This document shows, in pieces, positions 42,641-51,249 of a stretch of DNA of 64,000 bases. The first letter of the stretch is position 1. Each line of letters starts with the position of its first letter. The stretch is from Ruminococcaceae bacterium FB2012. Its GTDB lineage: Bacteria; Bacillota; Clostridia; Oscillospirales; Ruminococcaceae. Under the pieces are notes generated by a model. The model saw only the letters and a program-made list of their open reading frames with translations. It did no database searches and had not been told where the DNA came from. Position numbers and translations under genes: made by a program. The stretch lies in the NCBI GenBank assembly GCA_900104495.1, contig FMXS01000017.1:28417-92416 (forward strand), given 5' to 3'.

Positions 42641-45406
42641 TCATTCCGCAGATTTCAGCGACTCCACCATATCTATGCGCCGCAGCTTGAAATGAAGCGC
42701 AAGGTTCACCGCGAAGGCGAAGAACACCGTGAACAGTCCGCCGAAAATATAGGCCCACCAGATAAGCTCCCGGTTGAAAAGAACGATGTCCACCTCGGCG
42801 GTGATGACCACGAAATAGTGCAGCAGCTTGCCCAGTCCCAGGCCGATAGCTATTCCCAACAGTGTGGAGATTATATTCTCACGGTAGATGTAGGCCGAAG
42901 TTTCGCCGTCGAAGAATCCCAGCACTTTGATCGTAGCTATCTCACGGACGCGCTCGGTGATGTTGATGTTGGCAAGATTGTAAAGCACGATGACCGCCAG
43001 CAGTCCCGCACAGAATATCAGCAGCAGCACAATGGAATCAAGGCTGTCGATAGAAGTCAGAAAGCTCTTGGCCGAAGCGCCCTTGAATCCGATGCCGAGG
43101 AACTGCTTGTCAGCGATGAGCTTCTGCTTGAAGCCGTCCTCGTTGGCGCTGTCAAGGGTGAGGAAGGCCGATCTATACACCGGCTCGCTACCGAAGGTCT
43201 CCTTGTAAAGCTCCGGGGAAATGTAGACGTAATGCATAGCGTAGTTCTTCACAACGCCGTCAATTTTCAGCGACACCGGTTCGCGGTCGGGAAGCCGTAT
43301 GCTGATGCTGTCGCCGGCTTTCAGCTTCATCAGCATTGCCAGCTTTTCGTTTATCAGCGCTCCGCCGCTCAAGGACACGGTACTGCCCTCCAAAGTCTCC
43401 AGCCTTACAAAGCGGTCGAAGCCCTCGGTGATCTCGGGAACGATCAGATTCACGTTCTGCGTTACGCCGTTGGTGGTGGATTCGCAGGTCTCGTGAGCGT
43501 ACAGCACCGAGCCCGTGACACCGTCCATACCCTCCAGCGTGCGGAGAGCCCGGTGTGAAGCCTCGTTGTCCTCCGAACTGAGGACCACCGACGCATCGTA
43601 GGTGAGTATCTCCCCGAACTGCCTGTCAACAATGGTGCTTATGGAATGCTTCAAAGCAAATCCGGTGGTGATAAGGGCCGTACAGCCCGCCACTCCCGCG
43701 ACGGTCATGAAGAAACGCTTCTTGTATCTGAGAAGATTTCTTACTGTGACCTTCATCAGAAAGCTCATGCGCCTCCAGATCGGGCCCACGCGCTCCAGCA
43801 GGACCCTTCGCCCCGAGGCGGGGGGCTTGGGACGCATCAGTTCCGAAGGCTGGGAGCGGAGAGTTTTCAGGCTGGCGTACAGCACCGCCGAACCCGTACA
43901 CAGCACCGACGCCGCCATGCATCCCACAAGATACATGGGTCTGAAAGGCGTGTTGATCTTCGGGATGTTATAAAGTATCTTATAGCTGTCGTAAATTATC
44001 TTCGGGAACACCTGCAAGCCGATGACGGTTCCTATTGCGCTTCCCAGTACCGACGCCAGAAAGGCGTAGAACAGGTATTTTGAGATCACCTGTCCCGCGG
44101 AGTAGCCCAAAGCCTTATAGGTGCCGATGGTGGTGCGCTGTTCGTCCACCATCCTCGTCATGGTGGTGAGAGTCACCAGTGCCGCTATCAGCAGAAAGAA
44201 TGCGGGGAACACCTTGGAGATAGCGTCGATCTTCTCAGCATCGTTCTCAAAGCCCGCGTAATCGGTGAGAGAGAAGCGGTCGGTCTCGTAGAATTTCAGT
44301 TCGGGTATATTTGCCAGCTGCTCTTTTGCGGCATCCAGCTCCGCCTTGGCGGACTGATACTGCTGTTCGTATTTCTTCCGGGCCTCGCCGCCCTCTTTAA
44401 GCTCCGCCAGCATGGCAAGCTGTTTTTCCGCCTTGACCAGCTGAGCCTGCGCGAGAAATGCCGCAACGCTGTTCTTGTCCTCAAGAGCGTCGTAAGCTGC
44501 CTTGCCCTTTTCGTATTCCGCCGCTGCGGACTTATACAGCCCGGCGGCCTCGGCGGGACTGAGAGCCAGCAGGCTTTCCAATGACAGCAGCCCGCTCTCG
44601 CCGTCGGAGATCTTTTTCTCCGCGTCCTTGATCTGACTGCTGTATCTCGCGCTGACGCTCTCCCGGAAAGCCTCGGAGGCCGCCCGTTTTTTTTCGGACA
44701 CCGCGTCACGGTACTCCTCCGAGAAGGGGTCAAGATCTCTGACGCCCTCCAGCCGCAGATACAGTTCGGTGTAGTACTGGGAGACGAAATCCCCCTCCCG
44801 CACCATTATGTAGGAAGCCACGTCACCGCTGCCGATGTTGGAATGGTCCCGCTGATAGCCGATGTAAAGGGGCGAAGCGATGATGCCCACTATCTCGTAG
44901 CTGTCGGTGGCAAAATGATCGAGGATATCCTCGCCCTCGGGCAGAGAGAGTTTCAGCGTGTTCCCTATCTTAAAGGAATCGGGGGAGGAGACCTTCACCT
45001 CCACGGCGCATTCGCCCTTTTTCTCGGGCAGACGGCCCTCCAGTACCACGGGGGTGTTCATCGGAGTGAAGCTGCCCGGTACCGACATTACCTTAAGCAC
45101 GATGTTCTGATCCTTGTATTTATAGAACACGTCCTTGGAATAGCCTGCCGCCGCAGCCTCCACGCCCTCGGCCTTGCGCACCGCCGAGACATCATCAGAG
45201 CGTATGCCCGCCGAGGACATCAGCTTAACGTCCATAAGGTCAAGGTCGATGAAATACTGCTCGGCTGTTTCCACCATATCGGGCATGGTGGCTTTCAGCC
45301 CCGCGAAAAACCCGCATCCCAGCGCGATTATCGCAAATATGGCAATGAATCTGCCCATGGAAAGCCGCAGTTCCCTGCGAGTATCGGTAAACAGCGCTTT
45401 CTTCAC
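42641..45406 (-). CDS. Large FtsX-like ABC permease with coiled-coil domain
   Basis: 921 residues from a GTG with GAGGTGAT upstream. The N terminus has one membrane segment (about 20-40), then an extracellular domain. A helical, Ala/Glu/Lys-rich stretch (about 255-375) is probably a coiled coil. Membrane triplets follow at about 395-510 and 790-905, with a further segment near 560-580. This is the two-FtsX-domain layout of putative export permeases. No ATPase gene is adjacent, unlike the pair at 26803-29988, so the partner must be encoded elsewhere or shared. Confidence 0.87.
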   Translation of the reverse strand: MKKALFTDTRRELRLSMGRFIAIFAIIALGCGFFAGLKATMPDMVETAEQYFIDLDLMDVKLMSSAGIRSDDVSAVRKAEGVEAAAAGYSKDVFYKYKDQNIVLKVMSVPGSFTPMNTPVVLEGRLPEKKGECAVEVKVSSPDSFKIGNTLKLSLPEGEDILDHFATDSYEIVGIIASPLYIGYQRDHSNIGSGDVASYIMVREGDFVSQYYTELYLRLEGVRDLDPFSEEYRDAVSEKKRAASEAFRESVSARYSSQIKDAEKKISDGESGLLSLESLLALSPAEAAGLYKSAAAEYEKGKAAYDALEDKNSVAAFLAQAQLVKAEKQLAMLAELKEGGEARKKYEQQYQSAKAELDAAKEQLANIPELKFYETDRFSLTDYAGFENDAEKIDAISKVFPAFFLLIAALVTLTTMTRMVDEQRTTIGTYKALGYSAGQVISKYLFYAFLASVLGSAIGTVIGLQVFPKIIYDSYKILYNIPKINTPFRPMYLVGCMAASVLCTGSAVLYASLKTLRSQPSELMRPKPPASGRRVLLERVGPIWRRMSFLMKVTVRNLLRYKKRFFMTVAGVAGCTALITTGFALKHSISTIVDRQFGEILTYDASVVLSSEDNEASHRALRTLEGMDGVTGSVLYAHETCESTTNGVTQNVNLIVPEITEGFDRFVRLETLEGSTVSLSGGALINEKLAMLMKLKAGDSISIRLPDREPVSLKIDGVVKNYAMHYVYISPELYKETFGSEPVYRSAFLTLDSANEDGFKQKLIADKQFLGIGFKGASAKSFLTSIDSLDSIVLLLIFCAGLLAVIVLYNLANINITERVREIATIKVLGFFDGETSAYIYRENIISTLLGIAIGLGLGKLLHYFVVITAEVDIVLFNRELIWWAYIFGGLFTVFFAFAVNLALHFKLRRIDMVESLKSAE

Positions 45407-45412
45407 GGACAG

Positions 45413-45536
45413 ATCACCTCTTTTTTTAATTCACGCTGCGCGCCCTTTGGGCGCTCGGGTTTGCTGCGTGATGCAGCCGAGACACCGCGTCGCGGACGGC
45501 TTTTCGTTATGTAGCTTGGACACTCGCATTCTTGCA
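45413..45536 (-). repeat. Element B, copy 2 (reversed)
   Basis: Reverse complement of the block order seen at 39015-39166. On this strand it ends GCGCAGCGTGAATTAAAAAAA, directly before the GAGGTGAT site of the large permease gene. The downstream orientation relative to the gene start is the same as at purD. Confidence 0.65.
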
Positions 45537-45680
45537 GCGTTGGTTCGTTTGATTCTTAGATGCGTTGGTGCGGTTGATCCTTAACTGCGTTGGTTCGGTT
45601 GATCCTTAACTGCGTTGGTTCGGTGGATCCTTAACAACGTCGGTACATTTGATCCTTAACTGCGTTGGAACGTTTGTGAG
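45537..45680 (+). repeat. 25-bp tandem repeat array
   Basis: Five units of 25 bases plus a partial sixth; the best-conserved unit begins GCGTTGGTTCGGTTGATCC. Units start at 45537, 45562, 45587, 45612, 45637 and 45662. Units 2-4 differ by one or two bases. The array directly adjoins element B. No open frame with a ribosome binding site covers it. Confidence 0.9.
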
Positions 45681-45692
45681 TTTACACTATTG

Positions 45693-45761
45693 TTCAGCCC
45701 CGCCGCAACACTGCCTTTCCTTCCGCACAATGTTCATTGCGGCGGAATTACGCCGTGTGCG
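45693..45761 (-). repeat. L module, reversed copy
   Basis: On the minus strand it reads ATTCCGCCGCAA, then GTGCGGAA, AGTGTTGCGGCGGGGC, the same order as the left module of repeats A3-A5. The arms CCGCCGCA/TGCGGCGG form a hairpin. It is adjacent to the stop codon of the aminotransferase gene and could act as its terminator region. Confidence 0.65.
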
Positions 45762-46964
45762 TTAACACCCGAACATTTCTTTCGAGAGCTTGCCGAGGAT
45801 CTCGCAGCCTTTGACGATGTTGGCATCCGTGGGGGTGGAGAAATTCAGACGGAAGGAACGGCATTCATCGGTGTCCTTGATAGAGAAGGCCGAACCGGGA
45901 ACGATAGCTACCTTGTAGTCCTTCACCGCAACGGTGCAGAAGTCGATCATCTGCTGAGTGGTGACGCCCTCGGGAAGGGTACACCAGATGAACAGTCCGC
46001 CCTGGGGCTTGGTGTAGGTTATCTTCTTGGAGAAGTTCTTTTCGATCTCCGAGAGCATAAGACCTGTTTTATGCTCGTAGACCTTCCGCAGCTTTTTCAG
46101 ATGCTCGTCCAGGTCGTACTTTTTCAGGAAGCGATAGCAAAGCATCTGCGACCACATTGTGGTATGTACGTCCGCGACCTGCTTGCAGACCACGATCTTC
46201 TGGATGATATCCTTGTGAGCGCAGACATAGCCCACTCTGATGCCGGGAGAGAGTATCTTCGAGAAAGTCCCCGAATAGATCACGCTGCCTTCGGTGTCAA
46301 GGGACTTGATGCAGCGGATGTCCTCCCCCGCGAAGCGAAGATCGCCGTAGGGGTTGTCCTCCAGGATCACCGCGCCGTACTTCTGACAGAGATCAAATGC
46401 CGCCTGGCGCTTCTCCCAGGACATGGTATTGCCCGTAGGGTTCTGGAAGTTGGGTATCAGATATACCAGCTTCACATTGCCGCCTTTCAGCTTTTCTTCC
46501 AGCTCGGAGATGTTGATGCCGTCCTCTTCGAGGGTAACGCCCTGAAGGTCAACGTGATAGCTCTTGAAGGCGTTCAGCGAGCCGATGAAGCAGGGATTCT
46601 CCACAAGCAGAGTGTCGCCCTCGTTGCAGAGGACCTTAGCCGAAAGCTCGTTGGCCTGCTGTGCGCCGCTGGTGATGATAACATCGTCGTATTCGTCGTT
46701 GAAGATGCCCCTCTTGCGGAGGATATCCTTTACCTGCTCACGCAGGGGAGTATAGCCCTCGGTAACGCCGTACTGGAAGGCGATGCCGGGCTCCTCGGCA
46801 AGTATCTCCTTGGAAAGCTCCTCCAGTTCCTTAGCGGGGAGCGCCTCGGGGGCGGGAGAGCCTGCCGCCAGCGAAATGACCGCCGGGTCAGCCGAATACT
46901 TGAGTATCTCCCTTATCTGAGAAGCCTGAAGGTGAGCCACCTTCTCCGAAAACTTAAACTGCAT
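45762..46964 (-). CDS. PLP-dependent aminotransferase (class I/II, 2-aminoadipate type)
   Basis: 400 residues from the ATG at 46964, which has AGGAC upstream. Fold type I aminotransferase: SLAAGSPAPEALP near the N terminus, the NFQNPTGNTM segment with the cofactor-binding Asn, ILEDNPYGDLRF and the lysine region SGTFSKILSPGIRVGY, in which the Lys forms the Schiff base. This matches the LysN/aromatic-aminotransferase group related to the MocR C-domain. The substrate is not determined. Confidence 0.92.
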   Translation of the reverse strand: MQFKFSEKVAHLQASQIREILKYSADPAVISLAAGSPAPEALPAKELEELSKEILAEEPGIAFQYGVTEGYTPLREQVKDILRKRGIFNDEYDDVIITSGAQQANELSAKVLCNEGDTLLVENPCFIGSLNAFKSYHVDLQGVTLEEDGINISELEEKLKGGNVKLVYLIPNFQNPTGNTMSWEKRQAAFDLCQKYGAVILEDNPYGDLRFAGEDIRCIKSLDTEGSVIYSGTFSKILSPGIRVGYVCAHKDIIQKIVVCKQVADVHTTMWSQMLCYRFLKKYDLDEHLKKLRKVYEHKTGLMLSEIEKNFSKKITYTKPQGGLFIWCTLPEGVTTQQMIDFCTVAVKDYKVAIVPGSAFSIKDTDECRSFRLNFSTPTDANIVKGCEILGKLSKEMFGC

Positions 46965-47001
46965 AATTATCCGTCCTTTCAAAAATAAATCATACTATAT
47001 T

Positions 47002-47010
47002 ATTATAGCA
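47002..47010 (-). promoter_or_regulatory. Extended -10 promoter for the aminotransferase gene
   Basis: On the minus strand TGCTATAAT, an extended -10 element about 40 bases upstream of the start. No good -35 is visible. Confidence 0.55.
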
Positions 47011-47073
47011 TACTTTTCCGAAAAAATAAAGACCCATACGGAAATTTATGTTTGATTCATAAATTACGGCAAA

Positions 47074-47104
47074 GAAAAATCCCGGGCACCTTACGGCGTC
47101 CGGG
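47074..47104 (-). terminator. Intrinsic terminator after the HPr gene
   Basis: On the minus strand a CCCGGACGCC/GGTGCCCGGG stem with one mismatch, a tetraloop and a following TTTTTC. Confidence 0.8.
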
Positions 47105-47119
47105 AGAAACTAACTTATC

Positions 47120-47392
47120 TTATCTTGCATCCTCGGAGAATCCGCTGTCCACGAGCTCTACAAGGCCCTCAACAGCTGCCTTCTCGTCAGATCCGTCAGC
47201 AATGATCCTAATGGTCGTGCCGCCTACGATACCCAGAGAAAGGATACCCAGCAGGCTCTTAGCATTTACTCTTCTGTCTTCCTTCTCGATCCAGATAGAG
47301 CTCTTGAACTCGTTAGCCTTCTGGATGAAAAAGGTAGCCGGACGGGCATGGAGCCCAACCTGATTCTGAACCACTACGTCTTTTACGAACAT
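47120..47392 (-). CDS. ptsH: HPr family phosphocarrier
   Basis: 90 residues from the ATG at 47392; the longer upstream frame lacks support. The active-site His15 lies in VGLHARPAT and the regulatory Ser46 in NAKSLLGILSLG, so both the PEP-dependent and the HPr-kinase site are kept, unlike Crh. Expected to carry phosphate for sugar uptake and to take part in catabolite control. It is a single gene with its own promoter and terminator, not linked to ptsI here. Confidence 0.88.
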   Translation of the reverse strand: MFVKDVVVQNQVGLHARPATFFIQKANEFKSSIWIEKEDRRVNAKSLLGILSLGIVGGTTIRIIADGSDEKAAVEGLVELVDSGFSEDAR

Positions 47393-47518
47393 ACTTTGAT
47401 CTCTCCATTCATTAGATTTCCGCACAATGCCTTGACACGGCGGATAACGAATAACCCTTTTATAACTCCTGAGGTCCTGCGCGGTGCATTGCTGCACTCC
47501 CCGCCTGACCTATAATAT

Positions 47519-47548
47519 ATTATACAGGATAATAATCTGAAACGTCAA
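47519..47548 (-). promoter_or_regulatory. Sigma-A promoter for the HPr gene
   Basis: On the minus strand TTGACG, 18 bases, TATAAT, followed by a leader of about 120 bases with a GTGCA..TGCAC hairpin. The rest of 47393-47720 is AT-rich with no gene seen. Confidence 0.7.
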
Positions 47549-47720
47549 CGCAAATTATCACCAAACACACTAATTAGGTCTTTTTTTCGGCGTATTGTCA
47601 ATTACAACGATTAAGATTTGTTGGCAGTTGTGCATACCGTCCAAAAAATATTAAGTCATTGTGACACTTTAGACAAAAACACTTAATAATTGTATCTAAA
47701 AAGTTAATAGTGTTCATCTA

Positions 47721-48470
47721 TCACTTTTTTTTGTTGTCAAAATTGCCTACTGCATTAGTGATTATAGACAAATCTTCCTTGGTGAGAGGATAATCCTCAA
47801 GCAGCTCGGGACGTTTTTTCGCGGTAGTCAGCAAAGCCTGTTCATGCCGCCATTTCAGTATGTTTGCATGGTGTCCCGACAGCAGCACCGGCGGGACCTG
47901 CTCCCCTTCCCAGACCTCCGGGCGGGTATACTGGGGATATTCCAACAGGCCGGAATAGTGGCTCTCGTCCTCGTAGCAGTCGGGCTGAGCCAGCACTCCG
48001 TCAAGGAGCCTTACCACGCTGTCCACCAAGATCAGCGCCGGCAGTTCGCCGCCGGTGAGCACATAATCCCCCACCGAGATCTCCTCGTCCACGATGCGGT
48101 CCAGCACCCGCTGATCCACGCCCTCGTAATGCCCGCAGAGTATCATTATATGCGGCAGACGTGCCAGCTCTATGCAGCGCTTTTCGGTCAGGGTCTTCCC
48201 CTGAGGGGACATATAGATAACGTGAGGCTGACTTCGGGTCATATTGCATATAGCCTGCCAGCAGCGGTAAATTGGCTCGCACTGCATAAGCATCCCCTGG
48301 CGCTCGCTGTAAGGGGTATCGTCCACACGGCGGTGCTTGTCCAGAGTGTAGTCACGGATGTTGTGGCACTCCGCCGTGAACAGTCCCGAGGCGCGGGCCC
48401 GTCCGATGACGCTGCAGTCCAGCCAGCCGTCAACGGCTTCGGGAAAAAGTGTAGCTATGTCAAAGCGCAT
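47721..48470 (-). CDS. trmD: tRNA (guanine37-N1)-methyltransferase TrmD
   Basis: 249 residues. SPOUT methyltransferase that modifies G37 of tRNAs next to the anticodon. The trefoil-knot SAM site is seen as LCGHYEGVDQRV and GDYVLTGGELPAL, and the N-terminal FDIATLFPE is typical. It follows rimM by 9 bases; in many bacteria the two are adjacent in an rpsP-rimM-trmD-rplS cluster, but the ribosomal protein genes are not here. Confidence 0.97.
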   Translation of the reverse strand: MRFDIATLFPEAVDGWLDCSVIGRARASGLFTAECHNIRDYTLDKHRRVDDTPYSERQGMLMQCEPIYRCWQAICNMTRSQPHVIYMSPQGKTLTEKRCIELARLPHIMILCGHYEGVDQRVLDRIVDEEISVGDYVLTGGELPALILVDSVVRLLDGVLAQPDCYEDESHYSGLLEYPQYTRPEVWEGEQVPPVLLSGHHANILKWRHEQALLTTAKKRPELLEDYPLTKEDLSIITNAVGNFDNKKK

Positions 48471-48479
48471 GGTATCACC

Positions 48480-48980
48480 TCAGTCAAAGAGCCCGTCAAG
48501 CGGCGTGATCTTCATTATCCCGCCCTCGATATCCGTTTCCTTCACCACATCGGGTATAGCGGGGATGTAGCACATAGTCCCGTCGGGACGGCGGAGGTGA
48601 TAAACGTCGTTTGCTCCCGTTTCGGAAACTTCCGCAAGCTCGCCGTATTCCTCGCCTGTCTCGGCGTCAACGACTTTGAGCCCGATAAGGTCCTGGACGA
48701 AATAGGCGCCTTCCTCCAGCTCGACGTCGTCCCTGTCCATATAAAGCACCCGTCCGCGGAGCTTCTGAGCCTCCTCGACGGTATCGCAGCCTTCGAGCTT
48801 CATCACCACGATATTCTTCTGCACCCGGGAATGCACGACGTTCACGGGGGTCCCGCTTTTCCAATAGAGGGTATCGAACTCACATAGAAAGTCCGGCGTA
48901 TCGCACCAGGGCTGGACCTTGACCTCTCCCTTCAGTCCGAACACGGACACGATCTTTCCTATTTCAAGATATTGCTTCAT
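48480..48980 (-). CDS. rimM: 16S rRNA processing protein RimM
   Basis: 166 residues from the ATG at 48980, preceded by GAGGAG; upstream in-frame starts extend over the promoter. The N-terminal domain begins GKIVSVFGLKGEVKV, and the PRC-barrel follows (EGAYFVQDLIGLKVVD, then YHLRRPDG and IPAIPDVV). Assists late 30S maturation. First gene of a two-gene operon with trmD. Confidence 0.95.
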   Translation of the reverse strand: MKQYLEIGKIVSVFGLKGEVKVQPWCDTPDFLCEFDTLYWKSGTPVNVVHSRVQKNIVVMKLEGCDTVEEAQKLRGRVLYMDRDDVELEEGAYFVQDLIGLKVVDAETGEEYGELAEVSETGANDVYHLRRPDGTMCYIPAIPDVVKETDIEGGIMKITPLDGLFD

Positions 48981-49023
48981 CAAAAAACTCCTCAGCAAAT
49001 TATTCTCGGTCTTACCGATTACT

Positions 49024-49052
49024 ATTGTACCATAAGCGCGAAGGATTTGCAA
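49024..49052 (-). promoter_or_regulatory. Sigma-A promoter for rimM-trmD
   Basis: On the minus strand TTGCAA, 17 bases, TACAAT, about 45 bases upstream of rimM and divergent from the HD-GYP promoter. Confidence 0.7.
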
Positions 49053-49094
49053 CTGTTTTTTGACCGTGAGCGCAAACGGATTTTTCACCAGCTA

Positions 49095-49123
49095 TTGAAA
49101 AAGGCTTGAACTTATGCTATACT
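49095..49123 (+). promoter_or_regulatory. Sigma-A promoter for the HD-GYP gene
   Basis: TTGAAA, 17 bases, TATACT, about 40 bases upstream of the start codon. Confidence 0.75.
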
Positions 49124-49164
49124 TTTAAATAAGGTGTTAATTTTCCCGGAAGGAGAACGGGTAT

Positions 49165-50283
49165 ATGGAAGAAACAAGAAAACTGATAGTCAGACATTCA
49201 AACAGGATATACAGGCTGTTCTGGCTTGCTGCCCTGGTCTTCATCCTGCTGACTGTCGCTGCAGTCGGCGGGCTCGTTTACCTCCTTGCCTTTGACGGCG
49301 ATGCTCAAAGCATTATAGATATGTTCAACAGCATCAGTCTTTTCAGCCACTACGATGAAAGCGACATTGCGGAATTTGATCTCAGGACCTTTGCAATAAT
49401 AGTGGATGCGCTGTTTATATTCAGCCATATAATGTTTATCCTCTTTATGAACCTTCTCATCAAGGTGCTGAAGCAAATAAGGAGCAGCGAGACGCCTTTT
49501 ACCAAGGATAACGCCAAACGCCTGCGCAGAGCCGCTTTCCTTTCGGTGATAGCCCTGCTGTTCTATAACTTTATAATCGCCATCGTTGCTTTCCCGGTGC
49601 TGATGCTGTTCTCCGCCCTTTTTGAATACGGAGCATATCTCCAGGCAAAGGCCGACGAGACCAGCCGCATTCAAGAGGAAATGATAGTTTCCTTCGCGGA
49701 GATCACGGAAAACAAATCCGCGCAGACGGGGAACCACGTCAAGCGTGTTTCGGAGTATTCGCAGATCATCGCCAGACAGTACGGTCTCACGGAGGAGGAG
49801 TGCGAGCGCATAAGACTTGCTTCGACGATGCACGACATCGGCAAGCTGCTTATCCCTGCGGAGATACTGGAGAAACCCGCCCGCCTCACCGACGAGGAAT
49901 TTGCGGTCATCAAGAAGCATTCGGGCTACGGCGGCGAACTGCTGGAACACGTTGAAGGCGATATAATGCAGCTGGCCCGGACCATTGCTCTCGACCACCA
50001 CGAGCGTCCCGACGGACGGGGCTATCCCGAGGGCAAGACCGGCGACGGCATCTCTATCGAGGGCCGGATCGTGGCGGTTGCAGACGTATACGACGCTCTT
50101 ACCAGCCGCCGAAGCTACAAGCAGGCCTGGGACCCCAATGAAGCTTACAGCGAGATAGTAAAAAACACCGGCACCCAGTTTGACGAGGGCGTTATCGAAG
50201 CCTTCAAGACCGCCTATCCGACGATCGAGGAAGCCCGCCGACGCTACGCCGACAGCAAGGAACTGTCATTTATCCCGGCGTAA
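49165..50283 (+). CDS. Membrane HD-GYP domain protein (probable cyclic di-nucleotide phosphodiesterase)
   Basis: 372 residues. Three or four membrane segments (about 15-42, 70-105, 120-155) are followed by an HD-GYP domain (about 175-365). The metal-binding HD pair is His223-Asp224 in STMHDIGKL; further histidines are in KKHSGYGG and LDHHERPDGRGYPEG, where the GYP motif is complete. In characterised members this domain hydrolyses cyclic-di-GMP. No recognised sensor domain lies between the membrane part and the catalytic part. A GGAG site precedes the ATG. Confidence 0.9.
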   Translation: MEETRKLIVRHSNRIYRLFWLAALVFILLTVAAVGGLVYLLAFDGDAQSIIDMFNSISLFSHYDESDIAEFDLRTFAIIVDALFIFSHIMFILFMNLLIKVLKQIRSSETPFTKDNAKRLRRAAFLSVIALLFYNFIIAIVAFPVLMLFSALFEYGAYLQAKADETSRIQEEMIVSFAEITENKSAQTGNHVKRVSEYSQIIARQYGLTEEECERIRLASTMHDIGKLLIPAEILEKPARLTDEEFAVIKKHSGYGGELLEHVEGDIMQLARTIALDHHERPDGRGYPEGKTGDGISIEGRIVAVADVYDALTSRRSYKQAWDPNEAYSEIVKNTGTQFDEGVIEAFKTAYPTIEEARRRYADSKELSFIPA

Positions 50284-50295
50284 AGGAGAACGGAT

Positions 50296-50496
50296 ATGAA
50301 GCATAAAATTATCGACCTCACCGAGCCGGACAACGGCTGTGAGGGCTACCAGGAGGGTGAGGAACCCACGGTCACCCTCACTCTTGACGACGGCCGACGC
50401 ATCCTCGTTCCGGATATGACGGCCTACAAAATGGGATGGGACACCGGCGCGGAAATAAGCGACGAGGACATAGAAAAATACACACGGGAGGCTTGA
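50296..50496 (+). CDS. Small conserved-looking protein, function unknown
   Basis: 66 residues with a GGAG site. Short strands and acidic composition (EEPTVTLTLDDGRRILVP) recall a DUF1292-like beta fold, but the match is too weak to assert. It begins 12 bases after the HD-GYP gene and ends 2 bases before the next gene, so it is part of the same run. Confidence 0.65.
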   Translation: MKHKIIDLTEPDNGCEGYQEGEEPTVTLTLDDGRRILVPDMTAYKMGWDTGAEISDEDIEKYTREA

Positions 50497-50498
50497 CC

Positions 50499-51245
50499 AT
50501 GGACTACATCAGAGTTACCGCCGAAAATCTGGAGAGCGAGCATATCTGCTGTGCTATCTCCAACAACAAGGACGTTCAGGTGGCGTCAAAAAAGGACTGG
50601 CTCAAAGAGCGCTTCGAGGAAGGGCTGGTGTTTCTGAAAAGCGCCGAGCGGGGCAAGTGCTTCATCGAGTACATACCTGCGGAAAACGCCTGGGTGCCCG
50701 TTGAGGCCGAGGGATATATGTATATCGACTGCCTTTGGGTCTCCGGTTCCTTCAAGGGGCACGGCTATTCCAACGACCTGCTGGCTCAGTGCATCGAAGA
50801 CAGCAAAGCCAAGGGCCGGAAGGGGCTGTGCATCCTTTCTTCCGCAAAGAAAAAGCCTTTTCTTGCGGACCCGAAATATTTGGCTTACAAGGGTTTCTCC
50901 GCTGCGGACGAGTCCGACTGCGGCATACAGCTCTGGTATCTCCCCTTTTCCGAGGACGCCCCCAAGCCCCGCTTCAAGGACTGCGCAAAACATCCCCGCG
51001 CCGAGGAAGAGGGCTTTGTGCTTTACTACACCAGCCAATGCCCCTTCAATGCCAAATATGTGCCGATCGTGGAAGCCACAGCGGCAGAGCAGGGCGTGAA
51101 GTTCAAAGCGGTGCATCTCACCTCAAAAGAGGACGCTCAAAATGCTCCCACACCCGTCACCACCTATGCTCTTTTCCGGGACGGTGAATATCTCACCAAC
51201 GAGCAGATGAACGACAAAAAGTTTCTGAAGCTGTTGGGAGAATAA
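50499..51245 (+). CDS. GNAT acetyltransferase with YoaP-like C-terminal domain
   Basis: 248 residues from the ATG at 50499. An N-terminal acetyltransferase-like domain (about 1-150) has the CoA-loop-like segment GSFKGHGYSNDLLAQC. A C-terminal part (about 160-248) resembles the YoaP family (FVLYYTSQCPFNAKYV and the closing region), which looks thioredoxin-like but keeps only one cysteine of the usual pair. The combination is known in Firmicutes without an assigned reaction. Downstream genes follow within a few bases. Confidence 0.75.
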   Translation: MDYIRVTAENLESEHICCAISNNKDVQVASKKDWLKERFEEGLVFLKSAERGKCFIEYIPAENAWVPVEAEGYMYIDCLWVSGSFKGHGYSNDLLAQCIEDSKAKGRKGLCILSSAKKKPFLADPKYLAYKGFSAADESDCGIQLWYLPFSEDAPKPRFKDCAKHPRAEEEGFVLYYTSQCPFNAKYVPIVEATAAEQGVKFKAVHLTSKEDAQNAPTPVTTYALFRDGEYLTNEQMNDKKFLKLLGE

Positions 51246-51249
51246 ACCG

